From Demequina muriae (GTDB lineage: Bacteria; Actinomycetota; Actinomycetes; Actinomycetales; Demequinaceae): 64,000 nt of DNA. Below, piece after piece: positions 7,659 to 16,747 of the stretch. The translations under genes and the position numbers were made by a program. The stretch is taken from contig NZ_JAUHQA010000001.1 of assembly GCF_030418295.1 (NCBI RefSeq), positions 1,054,001-1,118,000 on the forward strand, given 5' to 3'. Within the stretch, counting starts at the first letter, position 1, and every line of letters begins with the position of its first letter. The notes beneath the pieces were generated by a model. It was given only the letters and a program-made list of their open reading frames with translations, did no database searches and had not been told where the DNA came from.

Positions 7659-8737
7659 CGCAGGTCCTCCTGCTCTCGCGGCTCGGCGACACCCGCGGCG
7701 GCCCGCACCCGGTCCACACCGGCGACGCTCACCAGCTGTGCGATCTCGTCCCACGAGCCGTCCGGCCGGGGCTCGAAGCTCACCACCACGGACGGCAGCT
7801 TGCCGCTCCCGGCCTGCTCCACGCGATGAGCGGCGGCGGCCGTGGTGATGTCCAGAGCGAGCAGATGCACCGCTCGCGGTCCTACCAGCATCGCCAACGG
7901 AACGGGAGGCGCGGCGCGACCAGGGCGTTGCATCAGGTCGGGCCAACCGGGCGTCGCGGACACGGTCCCCTGCAGGGGCATGCGCACGTTGTCGGCGACC
8001 GCGCGCAGTGCGGAGCGAGCGCGCTCCGTCAAGGCGGGCAGCGCATCGGCCGCACTGACGACGCCGGGAACCGCGGCGATCCCGGACACCGTCTCCTCCA
8101 CGCCCGTGTCCGTGCGTCGCACGGACACCGTCGCCTGGAAGCGGCCCTTCGCGCCCACGATGAACACCCGGGCGATCCCCGGCATGCGGACGCGGGCGTG
8201 CGCCGTCACGGTGGACCGGTCCCAGCGCAGCAGCGCCGGCTCGTGCACATTCCACGCGGCCGGCTCGTCGTCGGCGAGGGACTCGGCGAGCACCTCGGCC
8301 ACGCCTCCGATCACCAGCGCGTCACTCGCCGCATGGTGCACCGACACCGAGAAACCCGCCAGCATCACCGGGGGCGATTCGAGCGGGTCAACCCCGATCA
8401 CCTCACCGCGACGCTCGGGCCTCACGGGATCGGTGGCGTACTCCCACCGCATCCCTGTGAACGGCGAGCGCACCGTGCCGTCGGGCATCGCGTGCAGCCA
8501 CCGGCCCTCCATCATCTCGATGATGTAGCGCGCCGCAAACGTCATGCGGGTCTGCGGCGGAGTCACCACGACCGGCCGCAGACCGATCGCCGCGGCGCGG
8601 CTCAGCACATCCGCAGTTCCCTCGCTGAAGTACACCGGATCGGACCGCACATCCATCACCACCGCACGATCCGTGACGGCGCGCACCAACGGGTGCGCCG
8701 CGAGGTCGGGGGCAGGGTACGGGCTCGACGTCTCCAC
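7655..8737 (-). CDS. DUF6177-like protein of the type VII secretion locus
   Basis: A 360-residue soluble protein resembling DUF6177, a family found next to actinobacterial EccC genes. Visible blocks are RPVVVTPPQTRMTFAARYII near residue 60, then FSVSVHHAASDALVIGGVAE and a long Ala/Val-rich C-terminal half. No enzyme motif is recognised. It starts 3 bp after the EccC stop and overlaps the next gene by 4 bp, so it belongs to the secretion operon; a structural or targeting role is inferred only from context. Confidence 0.65.
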   Translation of the reverse strand: METSSPYPAPDLAAHPLVRAVTDRAVVMDVRSDPVYFSEGTADVLSRAAAIGLRPVVVTPPQTRMTFAARYIIEMMEGRWLHAMPDGTVRSPFTGMRWEYATDPVRPERRGEVIGVDPLESPPVMLAGFSVSVHHAASDALVIGGVAEVLAESLADDEPAAWNVHEPALLRWDRSTVTAHARVRMPGIARVFIVGAKGRFQATVSVRRTDTGVEETVSGIAAVPGVVSAADALPALTERARSALRAVADNVRMPLQGTVSATPGWPDLMQRPGRAAPPVPLAMLVGPRAVHLLALDITTAAAAHRVEQAGSGKLPSVVVSFEPRPDGSWDEIAQLVSVAGVDRVRAAAGVAEPREQEDLR

Positions 8738-8740
8738 GGG

Positions 8741-11700
8741 TCAGCCTCGGTGCACGATCTGCATCAGGCGCGGCGCCTCGGCACGGCGGACGATGCGCGC
8801 GCGGCCTGGGATCGCCGGAGTCGCGTAGACGCCGGGCCACAGCGCACCCTCGGAGCGCTCACCGGACAGCAGCAGTCCGGTCGCCCCCACGTCGCGCACC
8901 GTCTGCAGCGATGAATCGAATAGCGCGCGCGAGGCGCCGGCCACGGGACGGGTGAGGATCACCGACAGGCCCAGATCCCGCGCCTGCGGCAGGAAGGGCA
9001 GCAGCGGCTCCAGCGGCGACGTGCCACCGGCGGAAAGGATGTCGAAGTCGTCGGCGATGACGAACACCCGCATCGTCGACGGGGACTCACCGTCGCGGCG
9101 CTTGGCCATCTCGAGCGCGACGGCCGCCGCGAGCTCCCTGGCGCGCGGACCGTTCGTCGCATGACCGCCCAGATAGTCGTCGTGAATCGTGGACGCGAGC
9201 GCGCCGCGCGGCTCCATGAGGGCGATCACGACCTCGTCCGGGCCGTGGCGCTCCGTGATGCCCGCAAGAATCTGACGCAGGGCCATCGACTTGCCCGACC
9301 CCGGATCGCCGAGCACCAGCAGGTGCGGATCGCGGCCCGCGAAGTCCAGCAGCTCGGGAGCCATCGTGTCCTGGCGCAGGCCGAGAGGCACGCGATCGGG
9401 CTCGTCGAACACCGACGGCAGGCTCGCGGGGTCGAGCGACTCCGGCAGCAGGCGGATGGGGGCGGCGGATGGTCCCTGCCAGTCCGCGGCAGTGCGCTCA
9501 GCGAGAGCGGAGAGCGCCTCGCCGGAGTCCTCGTCGGGGCCGTTGTCGATGCGAGGCAGCGCGACCTGAGCGAAGAGCTTGTCCGGGGTGAGCGCTCGCC
9601 CGGGCACCTTGATGGTCTCCGAGAGTTTACGGGCGATCGTCGACTCAGTGGGGTCGTTGAGCCGCAGTTCGTACTTGTTGCCGATGAGCGGCTGGTGGCG
9701 CATGGTGACCTCGGCCCAGCGCGTCAGGGACATGACGATGTGGATGCCGAACGAGCCGCCGCGGGTGAGCAGGTCGCCCATGGGGGCCTCGAGCTGCTCG
9801 AAGTCGGAGCGGATCAGTCCGTAGCCGTCCACGATCAGTACGACGTCGGGCGAGACCACGCCTGGCAATGACCCGCTCGAGTGCAGCGACCGGAAGTGCG
9901 CAAGCGACTCGATGCGCATGTCGCGGAACATCTGCTCGCGTTGCGCCAGCATCGCGTGCAGCTCCTCGAGCAGGCGGATGTGCTGCTCGGTCCGGTGACG
10001 CGTCACCACGCCGCCCACGTGAGGGAACCCCTCGAGTCGGGCGAGGCCCGCACCGGCGAGGTCAAGTCCGTACATGGTGACCTGGGTGGGCGTATGAGTC
10101 GTCGCGATGCCCGCGGCGACCGCGCGCAGGAACGTGGTGCGCCCGGACTGCGGGGCGCCGATCACGGCGTGGTGCCCGCCGGAGCGGTCGAGGTCGATGC
10201 GCCACGGTCCCTGGAACTGGCGCGCCGGGTCATCGATCAGGCCGATGGGCACCGACAACGGGTCGCGGTGGTGGCTGTCGAGCACCTCGAACAGCGGGAG
10301 GCGATCCGGCAGCGGCGGGAGCCACACGCTCGCAACGGAAGCCACGCCCGGGCGCAGCCTGCTGACCGCCTCATCGATCAGGGCCGGACGGTCCTGGTGG
10401 CCCACGTCCGCGCTGGTGCCCGCCCCGTCGTCCGTGCCCGCGAGCGCAGCGCTCAGGGTGTTGAACGGCGGCATCTCCACCGCGTACGCCGGCTCGTCCT
10501 CGTCCTGGGCGACGGGCCCCGGCGTGGGACCGGAGACGTAGCCGGAGCGGAACCGGGTGTAGACGGTGGTGTCGACCTTGAGGAAGCCCCAGCCCGGCTC
10601 GGGCGGGAGGTGGAACGCGTCGACGGTGTTCAGCACCACCTGCGACTCGGACTCCGAGAACGTGCGCAGGCCAATGCGGTAGGACAGGTAGGTATCGAGC
10701 CCGCGCAGCTTGCCGGACTCGATGCGCTGGCTGGACAGCAGCATGTGCACGCCGATCGAGCGGCCGATGCGACCGATGGTGAGCAGCAGGTCGACGAACT
10801 CCGGCTCGGCCGTCAGCAGCTCGCCGAACTCGTCGATCACCACGAACAGGTGAGGCATCGGCGGCAGCGCGGGGTTGTCGGCGCGCACGCGGCGGTACTC
10901 GGTGATGGACGCGAGGGAACCCGCCTCCTTGAGTTGACGCTGGCGTCGCACCACCTCGCCGGCGATCGATGCGCGGGCGCGCTCGACCAGGCCGGCCTCA
11001 CCTTCGAGGTTGTCAATCAGTCCGGACACGTGCGGCAGGCGGGCCAGTGGCGCGAAGGCTGCGCCGCCCTTGTAGTCCACGAGGATCATCGCGAGGTCGT
11101 CGGGGCTGTGCGTCGCGGCGAGCCCCAGCACGAACGTGCGCAGGAACTCGGACTTGCCGGAGCCGGTCGCGCCGATGCAGATGCCGTGCGGCCCCATGCC
11201 GCCCTGAGCACCTTCCTTGATGTCGATCTCGAGCGCTCGGCCCAGGTCGTCGGTGCCGACGGGCACGCGCAGGAACTGCGGTCCCGACTGGGTGCGCCAC
11301 GCCGCGGGGCTGAGCTCCTCGATGCTGCCGATGCCCAGCAGGTCGAGCGGCCCGATCGCGCCGGCCGTAGCGCCTTCGGAGCGCGACACCGTGCTGAGGC
11401 GCAGCGGGCACAGCGCCGCCGCGAGCGACGTGAACGTGGCGGGGTCGATGAGGTCGGCACGGCCATCGACGGCGGGCACGTCGGGGTCCTCGAAGGTCTC
11501 CATACGGACCGTGGGACCGGCGACGCCCTCCCCCACGGTGATGCGCAGGTCCGTGTTCGACGGTTCGTCGAGGCGGTCCTCCACCAGCGCGATGTGCACG
11601 AACCCGAGCTCGCGCGCGGGCAGGCTCACGCCGGGCACCGCAAGTGCGGGCGTGGCGGAGTCGCGGTAGTCCTCGATCATCAGCACCGTGGCGTGCGGAG

Positions 11701-12634
11701 ACGGCTCGTTCGCGCGCCGCCCGGTGGCGTGGGAGTAGCGGTCCGCGAGATCGTCCGCCATGACGGCGCACACCTCCCGCACGCTGGAGCCGATGCGGCG
11801 TGCCTGCATCGGCCCGTCCCAGGTGCCATCCACGCTCACGTGGGGCAGCAGGTCGAGCCCTGACCATGCGCGCGCCTGCGCCTGGTCCACCACCAGACCC
11901 AGGGCGACGTCGTCGGGGGCGTGAAGGGACGCCACCTGGGCGATGAGGCTGCGGGCCACTGCCCGCCCGGCGTCGCGCGGGGCGACGATGCTCACGCACG
12001 TCGCGGAGGCCAGGCTCGCCACGAGCGGCATGCCGCCGACACCGCTGTAGGCCTCGCAGACCTGGCCGCCGGCCGCAGTCATGATCGGGTCGTAGGGCTG
12101 CACCGGGTTGGGATCCTCGGGCAGCGACAGCCCGAACCACGGCACCACGGCCTCGCCGATGCGCACACGCAGGAAGTCCTCGTGCGAGCGGCGGCGCTCC
12201 CACAGGCGCGCAGGGTTGCGCACCAGATCCGCCAAGGCGGTGGGCGCCGGGTCCAGCAGGTGGGCCTCGCCGCGCACCTCCTCACGCGTGGCACGCACCT
12301 CGGCACGCACGCGCTCGAGGTAGTCGAGGTAGCGCTCGCGGGCCTGCCGGCGCTGGCGCACCTGTCGCCCTCGCGACGACACGGCCATGCCCACGCCGCC
12401 TACGAGGGCGACCACCAGGATCATCGCCCCCACGATCACCATGACCGGGTTGCCACGGAGCACCACCATCATCGTGATCGACGACATCGAGCCGATGACC
12501 GGCAGCAGCGACTGCAGCGGCAGTCCGCCGGGAGGAGCATCCCCGACCGGCGGTGGCGCGGCAAGGGTGCGCGGCTCCGGGCGCTCGAGCGGCCGCGTCT
12601 CGCGGGCGGGACGGTTGACGATGCGGGTGGTCAT
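8741..12634 (-). CDS. eccC: EccC-type FtsK/SpoIIIE ATPase of type VII secretion
   Basis: A 1297-residue motor ATPase of the ESX/type VII secretion system in which EccCa and EccCb are fused. Residues ~30-85 hold two membrane segments. Three P-loop domains follow: Walker A GATGSGKSEFLRT near residue 488 with VVIDEFGELL near 600; GAPQSGRTTFLRA near 823, where the Walker B region is degenerate (VLIVDGYGLIR); and GDPGSGKSMALRQ near 1107 with VIADDFDIL. It recognises and exports WXG100-type substrates. The ATG (12632-12634) overlaps the upstream stop as ATGA; the longer open frame upstream is not needed. It is the core gene of the operon whose cargo is encoded divergently at 16-24 kb. Confidence 0.95.
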   Translation of the reverse strand: MTTRIVNRPARETRPLERPEPRTLAAPPPVGDAPPGGLPLQSLLPVIGSMSSITMMVVLRGNPVMVIVGAMILVVALVGGVGMAVSSRGRQVRQRRQARERYLDYLERVRAEVRATREEVRGEAHLLDPAPTALADLVRNPARLWERRRSHEDFLRVRIGEAVVPWFGLSLPEDPNPVQPYDPIMTAAGGQVCEAYSGVGGMPLVASLASATCVSIVAPRDAGRAVARSLIAQVASLHAPDDVALGLVVDQAQARAWSGLDLLPHVSVDGTWDGPMQARRIGSSVREVCAVMADDLADRYSHATGRRANEPSPHATVLMIEDYRDSATPALAVPGVSLPARELGFVHIALVEDRLDEPSNTDLRITVGEGVAGPTVRMETFEDPDVPAVDGRADLIDPATFTSLAAALCPLRLSTVSRSEGATAGAIGPLDLLGIGSIEELSPAAWRTQSGPQFLRVPVGTDDLGRALEIDIKEGAQGGMGPHGICIGATGSGKSEFLRTFVLGLAATHSPDDLAMILVDYKGGAAFAPLARLPHVSGLIDNLEGEAGLVERARASIAGEVVRRQRQLKEAGSLASITEYRRVRADNPALPPMPHLFVVIDEFGELLTAEPEFVDLLLTIGRIGRSIGVHMLLSSQRIESGKLRGLDTYLSYRIGLRTFSESESQVVLNTVDAFHLPPEPGWGFLKVDTTVYTRFRSGYVSGPTPGPVAQDEDEPAYAVEMPPFNTLSAALAGTDDGAGTSADVGHQDRPALIDEAVSRLRPGVASVASVWLPPLPDRLPLFEVLDSHHRDPLSVPIGLIDDPARQFQGPWRIDLDRSGGHHAVIGAPQSGRTTFLRAVAAGIATTHTPTQVTMYGLDLAGAGLARLEGFPHVGGVVTRHRTEQHIRLLEELHAMLAQREQMFRDMRIESLAHFRSLHSSGSLPGVVSPDVVLIVDGYGLIRSDFEQLEAPMGDLLTRGGSFGIHIVMSLTRWAEVTMRHQPLIGNKYELRLNDPTESTIARKLSETIKVPGRALTPDKLFAQVALPRIDNGPDEDSGEALSALAERTAADWQGPSAAPIRLLPESLDPASLPSVFDEPDRVPLGLRQDTMAPELLDFAGRDPHLLVLGDPGSGKSMALRQILAGITERHGPDEVVIALMEPRGALASTIHDDYLGGHATNGPRARELAAAVALEMAKRRDGESPSTMRVFVIADDFDILSAGGTSPLEPLLPFLPQARDLGLSVILTRPVAGASRALFDSSLQTVRDVGATGLLLSGERSEGALWPGVYATPAIPGRARIVRRAEAPRLMQIVHRG

Positions 12635-13341
12635 CGTGCCGCCCGCGCGCGCTCGGCCACCATCAGGTCGCCCGCGATCTCCAGCATGCCGATGCGGGTG
12701 CTCTGCGATACGCGCGCATACTGCTCGGTCGCGAGGGCCTCGTCGTACGGCAGCACGGTGCTCGCGCGTGGATGACGCCTGCAGATCAGCTGCGGCCACG
12801 GCGAACGCGAGCGCTGGCGGTTCACAAACGCTACGGTCGCGGCGGCGCCCTCCGGGTGCGCGGCGAGGGCATCGGCGAGCACCAGGGCCTGCTCCCCCAT
12901 CACTCGCTCGACGCTGCTCACCAGCAGCACCACGTGGGCTCCCGCCAGGTGTACGTGGGCGCGCAGGGGGTCGCTGAGGTGGCCGCCGTCGACCACCGAG
13001 ACATCGAAGGCGCGGTCATCGACCGGCGCCAGGGAGCGCCACGCGCCGTGCCACGGCCGCACGTCCCCGGTGACGCCGGGAGGAAGCGTCGCGAGGTCGG
13101 TCGTGGTGGGGTGCGGCAGCGCATCGACGTCACCGGCGGCGGCCGATGCGCCAGTGAGCAGCACGCGGCCGCCCCGGTGACGGACCAGGGTGTGCGCGAG
13201 CAGGGCGGCCACGGTCGACGCGCCCGTCGCGCGCTCGAGCGAGGTGACGACGATGCGTCGAACGGTCGGCGTGGGCGCGTGGACGTCGCGCACCGCGCGG
13301 TCGAGCGTCCGTACCGCCGTGGCCCCGAGCACCGGTGTCAC
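12631..13341 (-). CDS. MinD/ParA-like protein with degenerate P loop
   Basis: About 236 residues with the fold pattern of MinD/ParA-type ATPases: RRIVVTSLERATGASTVAAL at the N-terminus, VSVVDGGHLSD in the Walker B position, VVLLVSSVERVMGEQA, and a C-terminal VLPYDEALA helix. Proteins of this kind sit in actinobacterial type VII loci. The P loop lacks the usual Lys (ATGASTVA instead of GxGKST), so ATP hydrolysis is doubtful. I place the start at GTG 13339-13341, overlapping the EccD stop as GTGA; the Arg-rich upstream extension of the open frame is non-coding in character. Confidence 0.7.
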   Translation of the reverse strand: MTPVLGATAVRTLDRAVRDVHAPTPTVRRIVVTSLERATGASTVAALLAHTLVRHRGGRVLLTGASAAAGDVDALPHPTTTDLATLPPGVTGDVRPWHGAWRSLAPVDDRAFDVSVVDGGHLSDPLRAHVHLAGAHVVLLVSSVERVMGEQALVLADALAAHPEGAAATVAFVNRQRSRSPWPQLICRRHPRASTVLPYDEALATEQYARVSQSTRIGMLEIAGDLMVAERARAAR

Positions 13342-14636
13342 GAGAACACCTCGAGCATGAACCCATAGACGCCGAACAGGCCGATGACGCACGGCACCAC
13401 GGCGATGGCGCACAGCGCCTCGACGGTGTCGCCCCATCCGCGCAGGCGGATGCGGGTGTGCTCAGGCGGCGTGGCGACCGCGCCCACGATCGCGATCACG
13501 GCCGCGACGATTGCCACGGACCACAGCAGCGTGGTCTCGCCGGACATCGCGAGGCCGGCGAAGGTGCCGACGGTGCCCGCCACCCACAGCGCCCACGCCT
13601 GGCGCGCGAGCGCCATGACGCGCGTGCGCAGCAGCGTCACGATCACCAGCGCCGCCGCGACCAGCTGCGGCCACAGCTCGCCCGTCGACAACAGCACGAA
13701 CGCCGATGCGCCGGTGGCGACGGCCAGCGCGACCACTGACCAGGTCATCACCGCATACGCGGACTCCACGCCGAGCGCCACCGTGGCGCGCGCCGGGCGC
13801 GTGCCCGCATCGGCCGCATCGTCCAGACGTGTCAGCCCTGACACCGCAAGCGCGACCGAGGGGACCGCGCCCAGGCCCAGCAGGGCGACGACGCCGACGA
13901 TGGCGAAGGTCTCTGCCGCATCGGCCCCGAGCAGCAACGGCGCCAGCGCGCCCGCCGACAGGAGCGCACCCACCAGCGAACCCACCCCTGCGCCCAGGTG
14001 CCGCCCGCCCCAGCCGCTGCCGAGACCGAGCGAGAGCCAGACGAGCACTGCCGCTGCGGTGGCGGTGACGAGCAGGTCGCCCGTGGCATCGGCCCACTCA
14101 GGGATCAGGGGCGCGACGGCGACCGCCGAGCCCACGGCAAGTCCGGTCATCACGGCCCGCAGCACCGCATGGCCCATGAGCCCTGCCACCACGGCGGTGA
14201 TCATGACGAGCGCCCAGACGGTGACCGGCAGCCACGTCGCCTCAGCACGCGCGGCGCTCAGTCCGGCGAAGGCCGCGAGCGCTCCCCCGCTGGAGGCGAC
14301 GGCGATGCGGTGCGCCTGGGACCAGCCACGAGTCAGCGCCGTGCGCTCCTGGGCCACCGCATCCGTCACGTCCGTCACCTCGGGGGGCGCGGGGACATCG
14401 GCCGAGCGCACCAGCCGCAGCTGCGCGCCGTCGATCAGCCCCAGGTCTCCGAGGCTCAGCGCGGTGTCGATCTCGCGACCGGCCACATCCACCAGCGCGA
14501 GCCGGGCGACACCGTGCGGCTCGCTCACCACGTCCGCGATGGTCGCCACGTGACCGGCCAGCGGCTCGTCGGCGGGCACGACCATGCTGGCCTTCTGCAC
14601 CGTGCCGATGACCAGCAGCCTCGTATACGTCCTCAT
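13338..14636 (-). CDS. eccD: EccD-type type VII secretion membrane protein
   Basis: A 432-residue inner-membrane channel component of type VII secretion. Residues ~1-80 form the ubiquitin-like cytosolic domain (TRLLVIGTVQKASMVVPADE ... GLIDGAQLRLVR), followed by about ten or eleven closely spaced hydrophobic helices. That is the EccD architecture. The ATG (14634-14636) overlaps the preceding stop. No EccB, EccE or MycP gene is in the window, so this locus is a reduced set or the rest lies elsewhere. Confidence 0.88.
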   Translation of the reverse strand: MRTYTRLLVIGTVQKASMVVPADEPLAGHVATIADVVSEPHGVARLALVDVAGREIDTALSLGDLGLIDGAQLRLVRSADVPAPPEVTDVTDAVAQERTALTRGWSQAHRIAVASSGGALAAFAGLSAARAEATWLPVTVWALVMITAVVAGLMGHAVLRAVMTGLAVGSAVAVAPLIPEWADATGDLLVTATAAAVLVWLSLGLGSGWGGRHLGAGVGSLVGALLSAGALAPLLLGADAAETFAIVGVVALLGLGAVPSVALAVSGLTRLDDAADAGTRPARATVALGVESAYAVMTWSVVALAVATGASAFVLLSTGELWPQLVAAALVIVTLLRTRVMALARQAWALWVAGTVGTFAGLAMSGETTLLWSVAIVAAVIAIVGAVATPPEHTRIRLRGWGDTVEALCAIAVVPCVIGLFGVYGFMLEVFS

Positions 14637-14917
14637 TGCGTGATTCCACCCTTGACTATCTGCGGCACTTCGTATGGCTGGGCGGAGACGGCATTCGCCT
14701 CGTTCTGCGCCTGCCGATCCGCCATGAACTTTGAGACGAACGAGACTCCCGCGCACACCGCAACGGCGACGGCGCCCACCACGATGCCGATGAGCACGCG
14801 CTTGTGCAGGGCGCTCAGACGGCGGCGCGAGTCGAGCCCCCCGTGGATGAGGGCCGCAGCCAGGCGTTCGCGGCGTTCGCGCGCCGTCTCGACGATCGCG
14901 AGGTCCTTGTCGTTCAT
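14633..14917 (-). CDS. Single-pass membrane protein of the type VII operon
   Basis: A 94-residue protein with an N-terminal charged cytoplasmic part rich in Arg/Glu (VETARERRERLAAAL), one membrane segment (VLIGIVVGAVAVAVCAGVSF) and a short outer tail. I recognise no named family. It is coupled by 4-bp overlaps to both the FHA gene before it and eccD after it, so it is likely a small structural subunit of the membrane complex. Confidence 0.65.
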   Translation of the reverse strand: MNDKDLAIVETARERRERLAAALIHGGLDSRRRLSALHKRVLIGIVVGAVAVAVCAGVSFVSKFMADRQAQNEANAVSAQPYEVPQIVKGGITQ

Positions 14918-15867
14918 GCGCTGCCTCCCTGCGAGAACGTCAGCTGGTGATCGCCCAGGGTCACCGCGTCGTCCAGTCCGAGCGGCGCCGGGGCGTGGGG
15001 CAGCAGGTCGGTGCGAGCGCCGTCGGCACTCACGATGGCGCTGCCGTTGGTCGACCCCAGGTCCGTCGCGACCAGCGTGCCGTCGCTCTCGACCGAGAGG
15101 CGCAGGTGATTCTTCGACAGGGTGCGAGTGAGGTCGGTGACCTCGATGGTGCTCTGACCGTCCGCCTCGGCGACGGGTCGCCTGCCCACGATGGCCGTGC
15201 CGGTGAGGACATGACGCGACTGGCCGTCGACCGTCACCCGGACGGGGCCGCCGTGGCTGCGAGGAGAAGCCTCGGTGTCTGCCAGCTGCATGCCGGGAGG
15301 GAGCACCGGGAGGCCCGTCGCGTCGGCCTTCGGCACGGGGGCCGGGCCTCGCTGGTCCTCGCCTGCGCTCGGGGCCGACTCGATCGCTGGCGCCGCGCGC
15401 AGTGCGGCCGATGCGGGGGTCGAGACGTCTGCGATGCGGGGCTGTCGCGGGCCCCGGATCGGGTCAGGGTCGGAGAGCACGACGGGGTCGAGGCGCACAT
15501 CGACGGGGTGGCGCCGTCCGCGCGTCGCGGCGACCCAGGTGGGCGGCATCGGCACGAGCCTGCCGAAACCCAAGGGGGCATCGTCCGTGCGCGCGAGCAG
15601 GCTGATTCCCGCCACCCGCCAGGCGAGGCCATGCCCGGCACGCATCCACCATGCGAAGTCGAGCGTCAACGCCGAGCCCGTGGCCACCAGCGTGGCAACC
15701 CCGGCACCCGTGCCGCCCAGGGCGAAGCCGGACGTCACGACAGCACCCGCGACGAGCACCTGGACGAGGGCGAGAATCACGCCCGCCGCGATCTGCGCCC
15801 CTCCGGCCGGCTCCGCGCGCGCGAGAGGAGTCGCCACGGGGTCCACGGCGCGAGAGGTCGTCGTCAT
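14914..15867 (-). CDS. Membrane-anchored FHA-domain protein, first gene of the type VII operon
   Basis: A 317-residue protein. Residues ~25-95 contain two hydrophobic segments followed by an RDD-like WWMRAGHGLAWRVAGISLL stretch. Residues ~125-205 are a Pro/Ala-rich linker. Residues ~210-315 are a forkhead-associated phosphothreonine-binding domain with GRRPV, LSKNHLRLS and TDLGSTNGSAIV. FHA proteins regulate assembly of type VII and type VI systems through Ser/Thr phosphorylation. It opens the minus-strand operon and its start faces the WXG100 genes across about 155 bp. Confidence 0.82.
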   Translation of the reverse strand: MTTTSRAVDPVATPLARAEPAGGAQIAAGVILALVQVLVAGAVVTSGFALGGTGAGVATLVATGSALTLDFAWWMRAGHGLAWRVAGISLLARTDDAPLGFGRLVPMPPTWVAATRGRRHPVDVRLDPVVLSDPDPIRGPRQPRIADVSTPASAALRAAPAIESAPSAGEDQRGPAPVPKADATGLPVLPPGMQLADTEASPRSHGGPVRVTVDGQSRHVLTGTAIVGRRPVAEADGQSTIEVTDLTRTLSKNHLRLSVESDGTLVATDLGSTNGSAIVSADGARTDLLPHAPAPLGLDDAVTLGDHQLTFSQGGSA

Positions 15868-16024
15868 GGAGGCGGATGACCCTTTCGATTGGCGTCAGCC
15901 CTGATGGTAGTGAGTGTCATCAGACAAAATGAACGGAAGTGTGAAGTTCTGGACATGTCCTTCTCTTCCCTTTCGAGGCAGGCTAGTGTCGTGGCCGAGT
16001 GTTGATCAATCGGGAGGAGTCGGC
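15868..16024. promoter_or_regulatory. Divergent promoter region between secretion operon and its cargo
   Basis: This 157-bp gap separates the FHA gene (minus) from the first WXG100 gene (plus) and must contain both promoters. It is visibly more AT-rich than its flanks (for example around 15920-15950). GGGAGGAG at 16012-16019 is a strong ribosome binding site for the WXG100 gene. I could not assign -35/-10 pairs with confidence. Confidence 0.5.
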
Positions 16025-16360
16025 ATGAAGTTCGCAATGGGGTCGGACACGCTGGGTCAGTTGACCAAGCGCACCCAGACGTCTGGCGAGGACCTGGGGG
16101 CGCTCGTGCGTCAGCTGGGTGAGGCCGCGGCTCCGCTGGAGGGCCGCTTCAACGGCTCGGCACGCGCCGCGTTCGACCAGTTCAAGGCCAACACGGACCA
16201 GATCTCCGTCGAGCTCTCCAGCGCACTGCAGGCCGTGCTGGCCGGCGTCGCGGGAATGGACCGCTCATTCCAGGAGTCGGAGTCCGAAATGGCTGACCAG
16301 ACTCGCTCCACGCAGGGATCGGTGTCGTTCGACGCGGCCCGCTTCTCGTCGGGTTCTTAA
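16025..16360 (+). CDS. WXG100-family (ESAT-6-like) secreted protein
   Basis: A 111-residue all-helical protein of WXG100 type, the substrate class of type VII secretion. The helix-turn-helix bend carries FNG (EGRFNGSARAAF) where the family has Trp-x-Gly, so it is a WXG variant with Phe. The C-terminus ends in DAARFSSGS without an obvious YxxxD/E signal. The start is fixed by GGGAGGAG 5 nt upstream; an in-frame ATG 37 codons earlier is non-coding. It pairs with the next gene as the presumed secreted heterodimer. Confidence 0.85.
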   Translation: MKFAMGSDTLGQLTKRTQTSGEDLGALVRQLGEAAAPLEGRFNGSARAAFDQFKANTDQISVELSSALQAVLAGVAGMDRSFQESESEMADQTRSTQGSVSFDAARFSSGS

Positions 16361-16378
16361 GGTTCAGGGGGAATCACC

Positions 16379-16693
16379 ATGGCTGGAAACGTTGCTGACC
16401 GCCGCGACTACGACGTCGCCGCATCGCAGAATGCGCAGGACAACTTCAACAAGATCGCCGCTCAGCTCGAGTCGCTGATCGAGGCTCGCGACGCCGATGT
16501 GCGCGCTGCGATGTCGGACTACTCCGCCGACGGGGTCTCGGATGACTACGCCGCCAAGGAGCTGCGGTGGAAGAACGCCGCCGCCCAGGTGCGTCAGATC
16601 ATCGACACCCTGCGCACGTCGCTCGAGCGTTCCGACGAGACCGCACAGTCCGCGATCAACAAGGCCAAGACCGCCGTCTCCAACATCGGCTGA
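16379..16693 (+). CDS. Second WXG100-like (pore-forming ESAT-6 type) protein
   Basis: A 104-residue helical hairpin protein, partner of the preceding WXG100 gene (18 bp apart). Two long helices (NAQDNFNKIAAQLESLIEAR and AAAQVRQIIDTLRTSLERS) flank DYSADGVSDDY, which replaces the WXG bend; no Trp is present in the bend, although RWKNAAAQ follows. A weak SD (AGGGGG) precedes ATG 16379. It matches small proteins annotated as pore-forming ESAT-6 family in actinobacterial loci. Confidence 0.78.
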   Translation: MAGNVADRRDYDVAASQNAQDNFNKIAAQLESLIEARDADVRAAMSDYSADGVSDDYAAKELRWKNAAAQVRQIIDTLRTSLERSDETAQSAINKAKTAVSNIG

Positions 16694-16747
16694 GTTCGTA
16701 CGAGGGCCGCGCGCGTTGAGGCGCGCCCGGATGCACGGGGGGTATGA

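Noticed and set aside
9881-11863. 660-codon plus-strand frame inside the EccC gene
   Set aside because: Antisense to EccC, where the three Walker A motifs are unambiguous.
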